Assembly (NCBI RefSeq): GCF_014202755.1
Contig: NZ_JACHHK010000004.1
Location: forward strand, 1 to 64,000
From: Catenisphaera adipataccumulans
GTDB lineage: Bacteria; Bacillota_I; Bacilli_A; Erysipelotrichales; Erysipelotrichaceae
DNA: 64,000 bases
Direction of reading: 5' to 3'
A program made the position numbers and the translations under genes. The notes beneath the pieces are model-generated. The model was not told the origin of the DNA. It did not search any database and saw nothing but the letters and a program-made list of their open reading frames with translations. The stretch's first letter is position 1. Each line of letters opens with the position of its first letter. Shown in pieces: positions 62,784-64,000 of the stretch.

Positions 62784-62812
62784 TTGCAAATGTTGTATAT
62801 TTTTGATAGAAT
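62784..62812 (+). promoter_or_regulatory. Sigma-A promoter of rpmG
   Basis: TTGCAA, 17 bases, TAGAAT (62807-62812). Confidence 0.8.
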
Positions 62813-62840
62813 GCTCATGTTAACGTAAGGAGGACTGGCA

Positions 62841-62990
62841 ATGAGAGATCGTATTACTTTTAAGTGCTCTGTTTGCGGTGAAGAGAACTATATCGGAACG
62901 AGAAATAAAAGAAAACATCCGGAACGTATGGTAATTAAAAAATATTGCCCGAAATGCAACCAGAAAACGGAACATAAGGAGAAAAGATAA
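62841..62990 (+). CDS. rpmG: Ribosomal protein L33
   Basis: 49 residues with the zinc-type cysteine pairs CSVCGEENY and CPKCNQKT and the HPERMVIKKY segment of bL33. Short enough to miss in length-filtered searches. AAGGAGG before ATG 62841; own promoter and terminator. secE/nusG do not follow as they do in many bacteria. Confidence 0.95.
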   Translation: MRDRITFKCSVCGEENYIGTRNKRKHPERMVIKKYCPKCNQKTEHKEKR

Positions 62991-63012
62991 GACCGTACAG
63001 CGGTCTTTTTTT
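62989..63012 (+). terminator. Intrinsic terminator after rpmG
   Basis: AAGACCG-TACAG-CGGTCTT and T-run; overlaps the stop codon. Confidence 0.85.
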
Positions 63013-63022
63013 CTAAAAGATC

Positions 63023-63625
63023 ATGGAAATCAAACACAAGGAATTAGGACCTGTACAGGCCAACTGCTATGTGGTGCGTGACGGCGGCCATGCGCTGATC
63101 ATCGATCCGGGCGGTTCGTTTCCGGAAGTCAGAACGTTTGTGGACGGTGATCAGGTGGATGCAGTTCTGCTGACGCATGCGCACTTTGATCACATCGGCG
63201 GACTGGATGAGCTGCTGAGAATCTATCCGGTGCCGGTCTATGTATATCCTTCGGAAGTCAATGCCTTGGCGGATCCGCAGGCAAATGTATCTGAATCCTT
63301 TTATGCCCATATTGTTTCCTATGCAAAGGCTGAACCAATCACAGAAGGGCATCATCAAATCGGGCATTTTGATGTGGATGTGATTCATACACCGGGACAT
63401 TCGGAGGGCTCGGTTGTTTATCTGATCGGGGATGCGATGTTTTCCGGTGATACGCTCTTTCAGGGGTCGGTCGGCCGGGTAGATCTGCCAGGCGGCAGTT
63501 ATCGTGAGATGGAAGCGTCACTGCTGAAATTGAAAGCACTGAAAAAGAATTATCATGTTTATCCAGGTCATGGACCGGAGTCAACATTGGATCAGGAGAA
63601 AATCTGGAATCCGTATTTAAGATGA
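63023..63625 (+). CDS. Metallo-beta-lactamase-fold hydrolase (YqgX-like)
   Basis: 200 residues with THAHFDHIGG, HTPGHSEGS, GDTLF and the last His in YPGHG: glyoxalase II-like hydrolases of thioesters. No Shine-Dalgarno precedes ATG 63023 and it starts 11 bases after the rpmG terminator; its promoter is unclear. Precedes comGA with a terminator between, an order also seen in Bacillus (yqgX-comGA region). Confidence 0.9.
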   Translation: MEIKHKELGPVQANCYVVRDGGHALIIDPGGSFPEVRTFVDGDQVDAVLLTHAHFDHIGGLDELLRIYPVPVYVYPSEVNALADPQANVSESFYAHIVSYAKAEPITEGHHQIGHFDVDVIHTPGHSEGSVVYLIGDAMFSGDTLFQGSVGRVDLPGGSYREMEASLLKLKALKKNYHVYPGHGPESTLDQEKIWNPYLR

Positions 63626-63645
63626 TCATTGATCATCTTTTTTTT
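63620..63645 (+). terminator. Intrinsic terminator after the MBL hydrolase gene
   Basis: GATGATCA-T-TGATCATC followed by nine T. Confidence 0.85.
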
Positions 63646-63663
63646 GTGGGAAACGAATCTGCG

Positions 63664-63672
63664 TCGTATATA
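63664..63672 (+). promoter_or_regulatory. TCGTATATA element before comGA
   Basis: Same nine bases as upstream of comEA (27080-27088). TATATA ends six bases before the second of two ATG codons (63679). Confidence 0.4.
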
Positions 63673-63675
63673 AGC

Positions 63676-64000
63676 ATGATGAGCGAACATATCATGGAAG
63701 ACTTGCTGGTGACATTACTGCAGCTGGCAGCTGAAAAACATGTCAGTGATATTCATTTTGTCTGGGAAAAACAACGGCTTTCCATTGAATTTAGGACCAT
63801 GTTCGGCATGCAGCCGCTGCATCAGGATATCTGGAACGGCGAGTTCTTTTCCTATTTGAAATATCGGGCCAAGCTGGATCTGACACATCCGCAGAAGCCT
63901 CAGAGCGGACAGTTTGACATCCGTCTGCATGATCAAACATTATACTGCCGGTTCAGTACGATCTTGAACCAGAACATGCAGACCGGTGTGCTGCGTATTC
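63676..64000 (+). CDS. comGA: ComGA-like traffic ATPase, 5' part (cut by window edge)
   Basis: The first 108 codons, read here without the 3' end, match GspE/PilB-type ATPases: LLVTLLQLAAEKHVSDIHF, then YLKYRAKLDLTHPQKPQSGQF and YCRFSTI. It powers the competence pseudopilus. Two starts are possible (63676, 63679); the second is six bases after TATATA. No Shine-Dalgarno. The Walker motifs lie beyond the window. Confidence 0.85.
   Translation, partial: MMSEHIMEDLLVTLLQLAAEKHVSDIHFVWEKQRLSIEFRTMFGMQPLHQDIWNGEFFSYLKYRAKLDLTHPQKPQSGQFDIRLHDQTLYCRFSTILNQNMQTGVLRI

Noticed and set aside
63652-63659. AACGAATC resembling the streptococcal ComX box TACGAATA before comGA
   Set aside because: Two end mismatches, and comEA has no such box, whereas both share TCGTATATA.

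Overview
The window is a 64 kb stretch of bacterial chromosome from a low-to-mid GC Gram-positive (Bacillota). The layout is that of a host-associated anaerobe: an anaerobic class III ribonucleotide reductase, rubredoxin and ferritin, MEP-pathway enzymes (ispG, ispH), Firmicutes-type alaS-ireB-ruvX and dnaG-rpoD blocks, a T-box leader and no sporulation genes. Protein character suggests the Erysipelotrichia, but this is inference; no 16S gene is present. The window begins inside a 5S rRNA and ends inside a comGA-like competence ATPase.

Region by region. 1-8.9 kb: 3' end of 5S rRNA, fumarase (minus), cytoplasmic type I pullulanase, an IMP dehydrogenase resembling the Tritrichomonas enzyme, and a MarR-radical SAM fusion followed by anaerobic NTP reductase (nrdG/nrdD). 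8.98-10.26 kb: a decayed IS3-family element inserted in the loop of a terminator hairpin. 10.2-17.4 kb: two DeoR-family regulators, flavoredoxin-rubredoxin, a macrodomain/K+-channel pair, ferritin, a PHP phosphoesterase, deoC, dapF, tRNA-Leu and a small unknown gene. 17.4-20.9 kb: three exported cell-wall proteins (ricin-like/3D-like, cell-wall-binding repeats/3D-like, GH25 lysozyme). 21-30.4 kb: TetR regulator, T-box + alaS-ireB-ruvX-DUF1292-mltG-greA, then comEA-comEC-holA. 30.4-54.1 kb: housekeeping operons (rpsT, fmt-lepA-hemW, rpsO, pnp, pepV-trmB-unknown-murC, a CcpA-like regulator operon, ybeY-dgkA-era-recO, glyS-dnaG-rpoD-trmK, ispH, DEAD-box helicase-nfo). 54.1-58.7 kb: a five-gene envelope O-acetylation operon (two SGNH proteins, DUF4358, MBOAT, DHHW). 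58.7-64 kb: ispG/nitrilase, a class B PBP, rpmG, an MBL hydrolase and the start of comGA.

Most striking observations: (i) at least five genes carry a -10 element placed exactly six bases before the ATG with no Shine-Dalgarno, so they are predicted to be transcribed as leaderless mRNAs, unusual for Bacillota; (ii) the IS element splits a terminator hairpin and rewrites the stop codon of the neighbouring deoR-type gene; (iii) comEA and comGA share a TCGTATATA element just before their starts; (iv) MltG has Gln where the family has the first Glu of its E-x-E motif; (v) a transcript-initial stem-loop with a U-tract precedes the ricin/3D-like gene; (vi) cre-like boxes lie at fumC/pulA and in front of the CcpA-like gene's own operon.

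All calls were made by reading the sequence and translated proteins; no database or alignment was run. Starts were moved from the longest reading frame wherever a Shine-Dalgarno or a promoter decided otherwise.
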